Shown piece by piece: positions 23,578-37,000 of a stretch of 64,000 bases of DNA. The notes below the pieces were generated by a model. That model saw only the letters and a program-made list of their open reading frames with translations. It did no database searches and was not told the DNA's origin. This stretch comes from Hyposmocoma kahamanoa (Eukaryota > Arthropoda > Insecta > Lepidoptera > Cosmopterigidae). The translations under genes were made by a program, and so were the position numbers. The stretch spans positions 4,821,807 through 4,885,806 of the forward strand of contig NW_020653900.1 in the NCBI RefSeq assembly GCF_003589595.1, given 5' to 3'. Within the stretch, counting starts at the first letter, position 1, and every line of letters begins with the position of its first letter.

Positions 23578-23683
23578 GTTTATAGAACTAAAACGAAAGT
23601 TACTTTTAATTTTATTAATTGTTCTTGAACTGTACGAAGTACTGTTAATTTTAATTTTAAGGAACTGTGTCACCTTCAATGTA

Positions 23684-23967
23684 GTAGCAGTAGAGCTCCT
23701 TGTGAAAGAGTTTGTTCAGGAAAGTATAGCCACAGTACCTATTTCTGCTGCCAAGCAGTAATGTGAGCATTACTGCGTTCCGGTTTTGAAGGGTAAAGGT
23801 GCTGGTGAAATTACAGTTACGTGGGACTTGTTAACTTATGTCTCAGGGTGTCGGGCGCAGTGGCAGTGTCCCTCAGATCTTTGCGATTTAAAGCTCTAAA
23901 TGGTACTGCAACTGTTATGGACAGGCGCGTAGCTTAACACCAGGCGCACGACTTGTTCGTCCCGTCG
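23684..23967 (+). mobile_element. Family-A repeat, near full length
   Basis: Complete from AGTAGCAGTAGAGCTCC to TTGTTCGTCCCGTC. It is followed directly by the module also seen at 13215 instead of the usual AT tail. Confidence 0.75.
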
Positions 23968-24035
23968 AGTATTACTTATTTGACAGTAATTGTTTCGGAT
24001 GGATATTGGGCAGAGAACGAGAGTAGGCCTGCGCC
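23967..24035 (+). repeat. Dispersed repeat module, copy 2
   Basis: TTTGACAGTAATTGTTTCGG and the following GAGAACGAGAGTA, as on the same strand at about 13272-13315. Confidence 0.5.
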
Positions 24036-24205
24036 GTTTACTTAGTTATTTATGAACTCGATTCTAATTTAGCATCCAAAGTTATACCTATAAATGCAAC
24101 TGTATCTACAAGGTTTGTTCTTTCGTTTCTAACTATGATATTTTGTGACCGTCTGTCTTACATTCGGCAAGTAAATATTACACGAGCTGTTTTTTTTTCA
24201 TTGAA

Positions 24206-24501
24206 AGTAGACAGGAATTGCCGGTTCTGGGCCACCTGTTAAGTGGGAATGTGGACCTTATGTGTATTATGTGTGTTTTGGTGGTGCTATGAGGGTCGCA
24301 GGTCAGGTAATGTTGGTTTAGTGTGTTGTTTGATGCGGTGTGGCTGTTTGCGATGAGCTATGGGGTCAATAATGGGTGGTCATGCGCGTAGGAGAAATAC
24401 ATAAAGCCCCTTTAAACGCTGCCAAGTCATTCTCACCCCACAACCATAAAGTCCACATTCCCACTTAACAGGTGGCCCAGAACCGGCAATTCCTATCTAC
24501 T
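24206..24501. mobile_element. MITE with about 50-bp terminal inverted repeats
   Basis: 296 bp. Both ends carry AGTAGAYAGGAATTGCCGG and the inverted repeat continues for about 50 bp with one or two mismatches (to GGGAATGTGGAC). There is no coding capacity, so it would need a transposase in trans. It sits in the short space between gene 1 and gene 2. Confidence 0.85.
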
Positions 24502-24945
24502 ATTGAAGAGCAGGTTAATAACTGCAAACCAATCAACTATCTATAAATAACATTGTTCACCTAGCACTCGTGAACGCCTTGCTGAAATAAAAAAAATATT
24601 GCGGTTAAGGTAATTCCTTATTATATTTTCTGGTCAGCTTCCCATAGAGTCACAGTCAATTGCCAATTCTAATTGATTTACGTTATTAATTATTACAGTG
24701 GAGTTTCGAACAAGGTAGATAACACTTTCAAGGCTAAGCAGGCGCTTTTCAGAAATATTAGTATTACTAAAAATATACTCAGAGAAAATTGTAATCTAAT
24801 AAATTTATTCTGGAGTTTATAATCATGAAGTATATTAACTCGCTTGAAATATTTACTGAAAATTGGGTGACATTTACGATTTAGGAAGTTCATCGAAGTT
24901 TTACAGTGATATTATAATAATTTTGTAGAACGATAAACAACTGCT

Positions 24946-25000
24946 ATGATATATTTGAAAATCTTTACTTTTACATTGTGTTTCGTATTTATTGTGGATT
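24946..25000 (+). CDS. Gene 2 exon 1: signal peptide
   Basis: ATG then MIYLKIFTFTLCFVFIVD, a short basic start and hydrophobic core. Strong donor GTAAGT at 25001, phase 1. A few AT-rich bases upstream give no clear promoter. Confidence 0.75.
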
Positions 25001-28000
25001 GTAAGTATTTTAATAACATTTTTTCTCCTTATTATTGATACAAAGATAAAACACAAAGAAAAAAATTCCTTCGACCCGACTGAATTGACAATAGCACATT
25101 TTTCTCACAATTTGTCAAATCGAACCAGCTTTCGTTGCCTCAACGTGGCTACCGGAATCGAGCCAGAACAAAAAAATACGAATTTCTCTACGTACTTGTT
25201 GCAGATCTTTGTATCGGGCTTTAAACAGCTTTTTGCTTTTTTGTTTGTATTGTTCGATATTTGCATCATAGTAATAACTAGGGCTCGGATGAGTATGCCA
25301 TATAAACTACAAAATATGTACATATAGTACGGGCAAAAAATATTAAAATATGGAAAAAATATGGAGATAAAAAACTACAGTTTTCACATAGACCATAGGT
25401 ATATTTCCTATATCTATGGACTACGCTTTATTAAAAAAAAAAATATTATTCCACTTCAACATTTCAATCTAATTTTCGTTGCAGTTATTGTTACAATACA
25501 CAATAACATTTTTTTTTCTGTCTGTTTGGTCGGAATAACGCTTTGCAATGGCTGAATGATCTTTCGACGTCACAGGATGTGACTGGAGCAAACTTAAATT
25601 TTAACAGGTCCACATGTGAATAGAACACGTCTAGGTTGTCTTCGAATCTTCCGTATAAATACACTGTTAATTCTTTTTAGTGTATTAAATCCTTCCATTT
25701 TATGAAATTAAAATATCGCGTAATATTGAAAATATGGATTATTACAAGTTTTGTGTAGAAATATGGTCTAAATATGGAAAACAACAGTCACTTTTTGATT
25801 TTAAATACTATTATTTATGTAGAAAACAAATTAAAGAACATCAATTATTGAAATCAATAATCTCAGTACAGAGTACTAAAAAAACTGACCTCAAAAGTAC
25901 GTGGAATTACATATAATTACCAAGTTTTATTGAAATCGGTTCCCGGAAAGTGCGCAACCATTAAAATAATTCCTCCTTACAATTAAATTTAGGCGCTATT
26001 TATAAAAATGAATCTTCATGCGTGAACAGCCACCCATAGAGGTGTATGATTTTCTTCAAAATAAAATGGGACCACTATGGAGGTACCCTCTTTACAACAA
26101 AAAAATAATCATGAAAATCGGTTCACATATACCGGAGTTATAGCGTAATATACATACAAAAAAAACAGTCGAATTGAGAACCTCCTCCTTTTTTAAAATT
26201 GGTTAAAAATATATAATAACATATTAATCCGGGCCCTAGTAAAAACAAACTAGTACAATATTTTCACAAAATCTAAATGAAACATTATTATCCTGTCAAA
26301 CTTAGCATTTTCGGCGGTTTAATTTTTTTTTCATCGTCAGGGGTTTGCTCTCGACGCAGAGTTTTGAATGGACATAAGGTCCATAGCGTTAAACCTTATA
26401 TGGTAAGTGCTTGTAAAGTGTTACAACTTATTTTCTAAGTCAGACCATATCTTACATAAATAAATAGCCAACACACTTTATTATAATTATTATAATATCA
26501 AATTAATATTAATTGCGAATTTATGTTTTTCTTTAAAATATCAAGTGGTGGGACGAACAATTCGAGCTCCTGATGGTAAGAAGCTACACGCTACACGCCT
26601 GTCCATAAGTTCATAACAATTGCAGTGCCACTCAGAGGTTTAAGTCGCATAGATCTTAGGTGCACTGCTACTCGTCACCCTGAGACATAAGCTGACAAGT
26701 CCCATGTGCCTGTAATTTCACCAGCACACTTAACCCTTCAGAACCGGATAGCAATAATGCTCACATTACTGCTTGGCGGCAGAAGTAGATAAGGTACTAA
26801 GGATAAGATACTTCCCTGGACGAACTCTTTCTCAAAGAGCTCTACTGCTACTAAATAATATAATGATCGAACTGCTGTAAAGAAGTTCATAATAATACCA
26901 GCTTCACATAATACCAGTGCCGTGGCTGTTCCCAGATACTGCATATGCCGAGTGGTGCCCAGTATCTTTAATTTCAGTTTTAATTTATTATTTTATTTTG
27001 TAAGTACGATTTAAAATGAATGGCACTGAATAAAATTTTCTTCTTTGTTTCTTTCTTTTATAATTTTAATGGTTATTGTTTTACTCATACTCGCGTTCGA
27101 AAGAAAGAAAGGCACAAACAGCAAATTCTAAATTCGTAAATAAATGTGTTTAAATATGTTTTAGGGTTTTCTGATAAAAAGTGTAGTTAAAATATACATT
27201 TGACATTAAGTAGTTGACATAGGGTACACTATAAGTGTCCGGAACTGGCCACTTGCATAAACAATATTTAAAAAGTAATTACAACATTTGAAAATGGAAC
27301 TCTTTGGCTGTAGAATACAGTTTCATCTGACTGTCACTTGTTTTTACATTATGGCGTCATTTTAGAAATTGGTTGTCTACATCACTATGGATTTAACTCA
27401 TGGAAATTTTCGTAGTATGATTTTCTACGATTTTAAGTGTAATTTAACAGCTCAGCGGAACTTCACTCGATTTGAAACTGCTTTTGGCGATGAAGCACCA
27501 TGCAAGATAACTATGTATAGTTGGTTTGCAGAATTCAAACGCGGTCGTGTGAATCTCAGTGACGAATTTCGTGATGGTCGCCCGTCCACTGCTGTTAACA
27601 ACAAAAGCAGCGATGCTGTGTGTCGTATGATCAAAACAGACAGACATGTGACATACCATGTGATTTGGGCATCTTTAGGCATAGGCATGAGTCAAATACA
27701 ATCAATACTGCACAAACATTCGGGTGTGAAAAAGCTGTGCTCTCGGTGGATTCCACACAATTTGACTAAGGCTCAAAAAATGGATCGCGTCACTTGGTGC
27801 AATGCCATGCTTACCAGATTCAACGAAGGGGCGTCAAATTTGGTGTGGGACATAGTAACAGGTGACGAAACATGGATTTATAGTTACGATCCCAAAACAA
27901 AGCTGCAATCGAGCGTATGGGTCTTTCGAGATGAGCCGAAACCAACTAAAGTGGCGCACGTGCAAAGTGCCTCTAAGCGGACGATTGCTTCTTTTTTTAA

Positions 28001-31000
28001 TAAAACTGGACACGTGGCTACTGTTGCTTTGGAGAATCATTGTACCGTGAATAGTGATTGGTACACGACCATTTGTACGCCGGAAGTTGTTGACAAACAC
28101 CGCAAAAATAACCGTAAACGCCGTATCATCTTGCACCACGATAATGCCAGTTCTCACACGGCCAGACAAACAAATGAATTTTTGAAGGTGAACGACGTTG
28201 ACCATATGAGCCATCCCGCGTACAGTTCCGACCTGGCACCTTGTGACTTTTATTTATTTCCAAAAATTAAGAACTAGTTACGCGGTCAACGATTTTCATC
28301 GCCTGAAGAGGCTGTCGAAGAGTATGAAAAATATGTTTCAGAGATTGTCATAAATGTTTTCAAAATTGGTTCATTCGTTTGAAAAAGTGCATTAAGTGTA
28401 ACGGAGAAAATTTTAATAACAAGAAACAATATAATCATTTCTGACCATTTATAGTATTTTTTCTTATTCATTCCGGAAACTTATAGCGCGCCCCATGTAC
28501 ATATTTTATACAGACACTTTCATTATATTTTAATCAGCCGTTTTCAAAAATACCTTAATTTTCTCTTTTAACTTATTAGCAGAAGAGGCTCCCTGTGAAA
28601 GAGTTCGTCCAGGTCTGTACTGCCACCTTACGTATTTCTGCCGGCATTGCTCTGTACCGCATTTGAAGGGTAACGGTGCTGGTGAAATTACAGGCACATG
28701 GGACTTATCAACTTATGTCTCAGGGTGTTGGGCGCAGTGGCAGTATCCGTCAGATCTTTGCGATTTAAAGCTCTGAGTGGCACTGCAACTGTTATTATGG
28801 ACAGGCGTAAAGCTTACCAACAGGCGCACGACTTGTTCGTCCCGTCACTTAATATTATATAAAAAAAGTAGAAAAATAATTAATTAAATTTAATTTAAAT
28901 TAATTTATTTGTAAAATTAAAAATAAGGTATTTAATTAATAACTATTGTAACTATAGTGAAAAAATAGGGTGGTTTGCATTAATATTAGACATAACTGGT
29001 TGAAGACTGTACCACCTCAGTCAACCGTGACCATGGGACCTGTAAAGGGCCCGAAACGTCGGTCTGTTTGAAAAACAAATATACGCGATTTAAATCCGGA
29101 TTTCCTATGTGTAACAATCGCGAAAACCTAAGAACTCGATAGAAAAAGAATTATTATAACTGCATATAAAGGGCATAACTAATTTCATTGTTACTTTTAA
29201 TACTAGATTCATGAATCTAAAGGGCACAATTATATTCAGTTGTGTCTTTTTTCTATGAATAATAATAATAGCTAGCCTATCTCATATATTCCCACTGCTA
29301 GGCGAACTCTCACAATGAGAGGATTTTGGGCTGTTCCCATGCGGACCCAATGCGTATTGGGAACGTCACACAAACCATTAAATTGCTTTGCAGGTTTCTG
29401 CAGGTTTCCTCACGATATTTTTCTTCACCGAAAAGCTCGTGGTAAATTTCAAATTAAATCGCACATAAATTCCGAAAACTCAGAGGTACAAGCCCGGATT
29501 TGTACCCACGACCCTCTGCTTGAGAGGCGATAGGTCAAACTATTAGGCTACAACGGCTTCTTTGTGTTTTTACGAGTATATTGCAATTGAACTAATAAAG
29601 GAACAGTTCCGTGTATAACTAAATTTTTTTTTTGTTAATAGTGTTTCTAATTAAACGTCAAATATAACTTTTTACAGTGAACAGTCTGTATCTCTACTAT
29701 GAGATTACAGTGACAGTGATCGCTAGCGACCACGTAAGATGTTTGTCAACAAAATGTTGTTTCTTCTTGTGACCGCCAGGTGTGCTGTATAATTTGCCAT
29801 ACAAAATTGAGAAGTAATTTAATTAAAATCGAGTTCTTAGGTTTTCACGAATGTTGCACATAAAAATGAAACTATTTTTCCGGATTTAAACGCGTATATA
29901 TATAAACGCGTTTTTTCAAATAAACCAACGTTTCGAGCCCTGTACACAATTGTCCGTCGTTCACAATTGAACGTGACTATCAATTAAATGTTGGTTTGTT
30001 TGAAATAACAAATATTCGCGATTTAAATCCGGAAAAATAGTTTCATTTCCTAATTCAATTTAATTTACGCGGTCGCTAGCGGAACCTGTCACAGTAAACT
30101 TGTGGTAGAGGCATAGATTATTGAAGTCAGTTATGACCTTGCTATAGATTCAACAATTATTATTATTTAAGTATATTTCCACAAAAAAAAGATAGATTTG
30201 CCATCATTTCCTGATCCCGAATATGTACAAAACTCGAATTTGATAAAAATGTTTGCTAGGCCCTTTTTCATTCGAGGGCAGTACTACTGATTTTGACTTC
30301 ATTGTTCTCACATATGTCGCTAGAGGCCGCGAGTTGTTCTTTCCGGAAATTTAATCACATTCTACTAATTAAATAGCCATAATATTCAATTATAGTTATT
30401 TAATTAGTCCACTATTAAACACTGATGATATACAGAGTGTTTTTTAAGGAGACGGTGTGGGGAAATCCGCAACTATAGAAGATTAATTTTTTTTTTGTGA
30501 AAACAATTTTCGCATAGTGAATCAAGTGTGAGTTGTCCATAAAAATTAATAAAATTGACCGAATTTTTTTTAGTGCTGATCGACCCAATTTCATGAAGGG
30601 ATCATTTCGTTGTATGGGACCATAATGTATGGGATGAAAAAACTCATATTTCATAAATGTATTTCATACAAAATGAATAAAATGTACAAATGTTATGATT
30701 ATGAATACCAAGATCGAACACAGAATTATTTTTCATCTAGTCCATGCTGCACCGTAGCATTGCTCTTATCAATTGAGCAACGGGTCCAGTTACCGAGCCG
30801 TCAAAATTCTCCTATGTGTTGTTCGTTAAAGATCTTTGTACTGGTTTTGGGCATTCGTCGCCGCTAGTGACATCTAGTGAGAGATTTACGAATAACTTTC
30901 TCACCGCAGCCAAAGTTTTGTTATATTTTTTATGAAAAGAAAAAAACGATCTTTGTATTTACAATAAAAGTAATTAAAATACTCAAAGTGAAGAAATGTA

Positions 31001-34000
31001 GCGAAATCTTAAATGTTAAGACTGTAGAGAGAGGAAGAGAGAAATAAAATTGGGCACAGTACCAAAAGCCCTAAACAAAAAGTTCATTTATCGAGTTCTT
31101 AGGTTTTCGCGAGTATTGGAAATTGAACTATTTTTCGGATCTAAATCGCGTATATTTGTTTTTTCAATCAAACCAACAACGGCTGACATCAGCCGCCGTG
31201 GGCTTAGGACCTGTAAAGGGTCCGAAATGTTGGTTTGTTTCTAAAGCTTATTTATTTCTTTCACTTGTATTTTGTAGTTCAATGCTTGTTTCAAAATATA
31301 AGCATGTTGCTTCTTACTTTACGTTCGTAAGAAACTCACTGATAATAATTTTTTTTTAAGGTATACCTTGTTAAACATCAGTGGTCTCATGCGTTTTACG
31401 AAGGTTGGCTCTGCGGTGGAGCGATTATACATCCGTTACACGTTCTGACGTCAGCTACTTGTGTGAAAGACGTTTACAATATTTACGTTATCTCTGGTCT
31501 TAAGCAGTATATATCAAATGCATACACAGATGACAACAAGTGTGTTAGAAGAACACGACGGAGAATTGTATCACTGTGTGAATTTAAAAGTTAGGTCGTT
31601 CATTTTTTGAGTTGTTAGTATTTTAAGAATAACCCTGTACATTCTCGTTTATAAATGCATAATTAAGTATTATGTATAAATATAATATCAATACAGAGTA
31701 CTAAAAAACCGACCTCAAAAGTTCGTGGAATTAAATCTATTTGCCAAGTTTTTTGAAATCGATTATCGGAAAGTGCGCAAACCGGGATTCATCCCGGCTC
31801 ATCCCGGCTTTGGTCTAGGCTCATGTACGGGACTTAATACAGGAGATAACAAAAATCGGTTCTCACTGCTTAAAGTATATACCTATATATAAATAAATAA
31901 ATATTCATAATGAATATTAAGCTAAGGAATGGAATGCTCTACCGGCATCTGTATTTCCCGAAAAGTACAATTTGGGGCTATTCAAGGCTAGAGTGAATAG
32001 GCATTTTTTAGGCAAACGCGTCCCATCGTCGGTCACATCGTCGCTTAACATCAGGTGAGATTGTGGCCAAGCGTGTGTCTATTATATATTAAAAAAAAAA
32101 AAAAAAGCTCTGCCTTCATGGAATAATGGCATAAGTGAAATTACGTCAAACATGTTAATTGCTCCATTAGACACAGAAAAATATAACCCACATCCTCTCC
32201 AATTCTTGTAACTATATCTACAATATTAGTCGCTAGAGTTACAAGAATTGGAGAGGATGTGGGTTATATTTTTCTATATATATTGGAGCAATAAACGCTT
32301 TTGACGTAACTACACTTATGCTAATCTTCCATGACGGGTGCATTATGTTTTTTATATCATAATATTGGAAAAACTATTTTGCCAATAGAGCAACATCTTA
32401 CGTTACATATGTAGTCATGGAAAGTATGATAATTTAAGTTCAATCCAATTTAGTGGCAGAGCAATAAAAGGCACAAAACACATTGGAACGGAAATTATTT
32501 TTTCCTGATCTTAAGTCGCGTATATTTACTAATGGGACTTGTAAAGAGCCCAAAGCGTTGGAATACGATTTTAGAACCGAAAAATAAGTTTCATTTTAAT
32601 ATTTTTATGTATTTCAGGTGCTGAGTATAACGTGACAGATTTTTATACGTACAATTCGTCATCTGACAACGGTTTTCCACATTCAACTTCTTGGGCAATG
32701 GGCAATCTCGGATTAGCTAGAATCAATTCACCTTTCGCGTTCCACAGCAACGATTACACTACATACTGCGATTACAAACCACAAATTGTGTCTGTGAATT
32801 TCTTGAACAAGTACGAAAGGCCAGGCATACAGGGCATTTTACTAGGTTGGGGGAATCGAAGGTTTTATAGACCCGTAAGTATGATTTTATTGGAGGACAT
32901 GTTAAACACTCTTTTAGACAAGACATCTAGTGGCAGTAGAGCTCCTTGTGAAAAAGTTCGTCCAGGGAAGTACCTTATACTATTTCTGCCGCCAAGCAGT
33001 AATGTCAGCATTACTGTATTCCGGTTTTGAAGGGTAAGGATGCTGGTGAAATTGCAGGCACATGGGACTTGTCAACTGATATCTTAGGGTGTCGGGTCAG
33101 TGGCAGTGCCCCTTAGATCTTTGCGATTTAAAGCACTGAGTGGCACTGCAACTGTTATAGGCAGGCGTGTAGTTTACCATCAGGCGCATGAATTGTTCGT
33201 CCCGTCACTTGATATTATAAAACAAAAGTTCATTATAATTATTAAAACAAAGATTGAATACTAAGAAAAAATTCCTTCGATTTTATCATACTGTGTCTGC
33301 TAGCTCAGTTGGGAGAGCATCAGCCTCAATATGCCGAGGTCGCTAGTTCTAGTCCAGTCGCATCGAAGAAATATTTCTTATTATTATTTATATTATTTAT
33401 TAATATCATTCAAAGAACAATGGTATTTTCTCTGTGAGAAATATCACTCAAAGAACAATGGCAAAATCTTTTCCTCTGTGAGAAATGTCACTCAAAAAAC
33501 AATAGCAAAACCTTTTTCTCTGTGGGAAATGTCACTCAAAGAACAACGGTAAAATCTTTTTCTCTGTGAGAAATGTCACTCAAAGAACAATGGCAAAATT
33601 TTTTTCTCGGTGCGAAATGTGACTCAAAGAACAATGACAAAAATATAGTTAAAAAAGAACTGGTTAGAGTCTTCAAATGTCTTCATTACAAGTTAGAATA
33701 AAATAAATTCATTAGGTTTTCAAATTCTAATAGCGGTCTGGAAATAAAAAAAAACTGTAATGACTAAGTAGTATGAAACCGGACTGATACCTACAACTGT
33801 CAATTTCAGTTTTTTAACGTTGAGTGACATGCCGCCAAAAAAAAGAATTTCAGTGTATGCGTATGGATACGGTCCACACCCAAGGAGCACACTTTAGAAG
33901 CCTTAAAACTGTTGTATCTATAAACAGTCTTTATATGGTATACATTTAGATAATAGTTCTCTATAAATGGTTTTAGAAAAAAGAAATTGTTCTTATAGAC

Positions 34001-37000
34001 TTATTTCACTCAAGTCAAAATTTTGACACCTTCTTAATACCAAACAACTTAATTAAGTGTAATCTCTCTTAAGATTTACTCTTATAGTCCTTATTTTAAG
34101 TTCATCTGTAGAACAACTAATTATTTTTAGTAAAATTGTTCTATACACATCCAGTAAAGCCCATTAATACTCTAAAAACTAGTGTTCTTAAGTTTATTCT
34201 AGATATATTTAATTTATAGACATTCTGTAATGTTTGTACTTATTGACAAATACGTTATAATGCGTCTTCAGTAGATTTTATTTAAAAAAATACTACAATT
34301 ATGGTTTTTACTCTATTGGACGTTGTAAGAGTTCATACAAAATGGATAAAGTAAAGAATATTAAAAGATCTGGCGGAGGTGGTAAACCTTGGATATTAAG
34401 TCACATCATTCGATATAATCAGCGTTGCCAATGCCACTTGTTCAAAATCCCCAAAAATCACTATAATAATAATAACGTACACACTCAACATAGCCCCGCA
34501 CTAGGGAAACCCTGTGTCGCGGGTGCCATGGACACACACGTAGACAACCACAAATTACATCCAAATTTACGAGAGAAATAAATGTAGGCCATACAAATAT
34601 TTCTCCCGACCCGGGAATTGAAGCTGGGACCTCTGCATGGCAGTCCGGCATGGTAACCGTTCGGTCACGGAGTCAGTTGTATTAATTATAATATTAATTA
34701 GATTCAACATTAATCTGTAATCAGTCTGAACAAAAATTATTTTTCTTTGCCTTACAAAATTAAGTAAATTGATTATTTGTTGTGCATTTGGTGATAGTAT
34801 GTTAATGTTAGAAATAATCAATGAGTTTCGACCTATATTTAATATTTAAAGTTGACGAGTGGTAAGTTGTGGTGTGTAAGTACTAACTGCTCGGCTTTGT
34901 TTATCAATAGCTGATTTCGTTTTGCTTCATACCGGGGACCGTCCTAAGCGGGAGAAAGAATCGCGAACTCAACATGCACCCACTGGTAATTTAATAATTC
35001 AGAACCAAGTGCTCTAATCATAATTCTATTTAAGCTGCTTGTTAATAATACGAGGGATGTGCGATGTTGAATAACACGTCGATATAGTCCATCACAGTGT
35101 TTCTAACAGTAATGATCAAACTAGCGATGCATCAGCAATTGATAGATTAAACAAAATGATAAAATGTTAGAATCCCCACATTTTCCTCACATAGCGCCAA
35201 TCCCCACAAAATCCCCAATCTATTTGAAAGTCCCCACAAGTTGGGGAATTCCCTACAAATTGGCAACACTGGATACAATAGTCGTAATTCGCGCTCAGGC
35301 CGGTCATGGTCATTTGTTTGTTGACAAATAAATAAACATTGTGAAGTAATTCCGTGTTGCGAAATGATAAAAACAATTGAAATGAGCGCGTAAACTGCTG
35401 TACTTCAATGTTGTGTATGTGTATTGTGCCATCTATCAATAGAATACAGTGAAATCATTGTGTGAAATGTGGTTGGCGTGAAAAAATAACCTCAATTTTG
35501 TAATGAAAATTTTATTTCTTCCATCACAAGTTAGGTATATGTCATTAAAATATTCCTTATATTTAAATGATAGAACTAAAGGGGGGCGTTTAAATAAAAA
35601 GCACTTTAAAAAAGTTTGCTTTTTAATATAAGCACACAAGAAAGTTGTGCTCAGTTCAACACTCAACAACTACATTGTTTACGACATATTTAATCATCAA
35701 GTCCCGCCATCTATGTTTCCTAAACAAACCAATCGTCAATGAAATATCATAAACTATTGTTTTAAAATTGATGTCATAGACACAAAAAAGGACAAAAAAA
35801 CGCAAAATTTTATAAATACAAATAAAATCTTATCATAAACCATTTTCGCTGTCAACGCAATGTTGCAAGTTGTTTTTTAACATCTATGGGCTTAAGCGTT
35901 TTTCTAAACAATTACTAAGTTGAAAAGCGTTCAAGTGAAAAGTGCTTTTATAAGTACCCTTATTTAAAAAGGTACTAAAGGTACGTTTTAAATTTGAAAT
36001 TAATAAGGAATTTGAAATTAATAAAACCGGGACGCAGTAAGTAATGCTCACATTGTTGCTTGGCGGCAAAAATAGACAAGGGGCAGTACCTACTTCTCTG
36101 GAGGAAGTCTTTCACAAGGAACTCTACTGCTACTAAAAATCGCTTAATGTACATCATTACCGTCTGGTTATGTCTATGTGACATAACTTATAACAAATAA
36201 CCTTAATATACAGGCTGTATATTTGAAAGTGAGACATATTCATACATGTCATAGTAAATCATGTTACACCTTAACATAGATAAAATAAAATTTGGTTATG
36301 GAATAGAACAAAAAATTAATCAACATATGTGTTTTGAAGTGTACATAGGAATAAACCGATTCCCTTTACGCTTGATTTCGAGTGCAATGGGAATAATACC
36401 AAGCGAGTGCCGAGTGAGACAGCAACAATAACAATGATTTCACATCTCCCGTCCTACTTAGAACCGACAAAGCACCTCATTTCTCTAGAAAATAAAAATC
36501 ACAAACTAATAAGAGATATAAAAACTAAGTTACTTACCTACGCATGTTATGATGAAAAAGGCTGTTATCGAAATAATTGCGTTTCAGTTTATGCTAATTA
36601 TTTTTTACTTCTGAACTATCGTCGAAATGTTTTACATGCTAAAAAAAGACAAGTTTATGACTTAGTAACTAGTTATAATTTAATAAGAATTGAGGTTTTT
36701 GGCGTAGTTAAAAATGTGAAATCAAATTATTTACACTGACTGATTTTTTAGTTATTTACAGCTTATTTACACTTACGCGATACGAAGCTGGTGTTCAAAA
36801 TGTCCACCGTTTTCTACAATGCATAGTCTAGCACGTCGTAGTAAATTTTATTTTAAATTGTTCAACACAAACATATTTTGCATCACAGTATAAAATGCTG
36901 AGATAATCCTCTCATGCAACACTTCGACACTGTTCACCTTCTCCGCGTGAACTCCGATTTGGGCACAGTTCAATAGCTCACCTCACTCTATCACCAGTTC

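Noticed and set aside
33297..33370. tRNA gene
   Set aside because: A- and B-box-like sequences are present but there is no paired acceptor stem and the flanks are SINE body; the same holds for the heads at 5281, 50390 and 58053.
33405..33650. CRISPR-like array
   Set aside because: Units are contiguous 44-bp tandem copies without unique spacers, in eukaryotic DNA.
36407..36739. 110-codon plus-strand ORF
   Set aside because: Lies inside the deleted transposon, opposite to its transposase remnant, with no recognisable motif.
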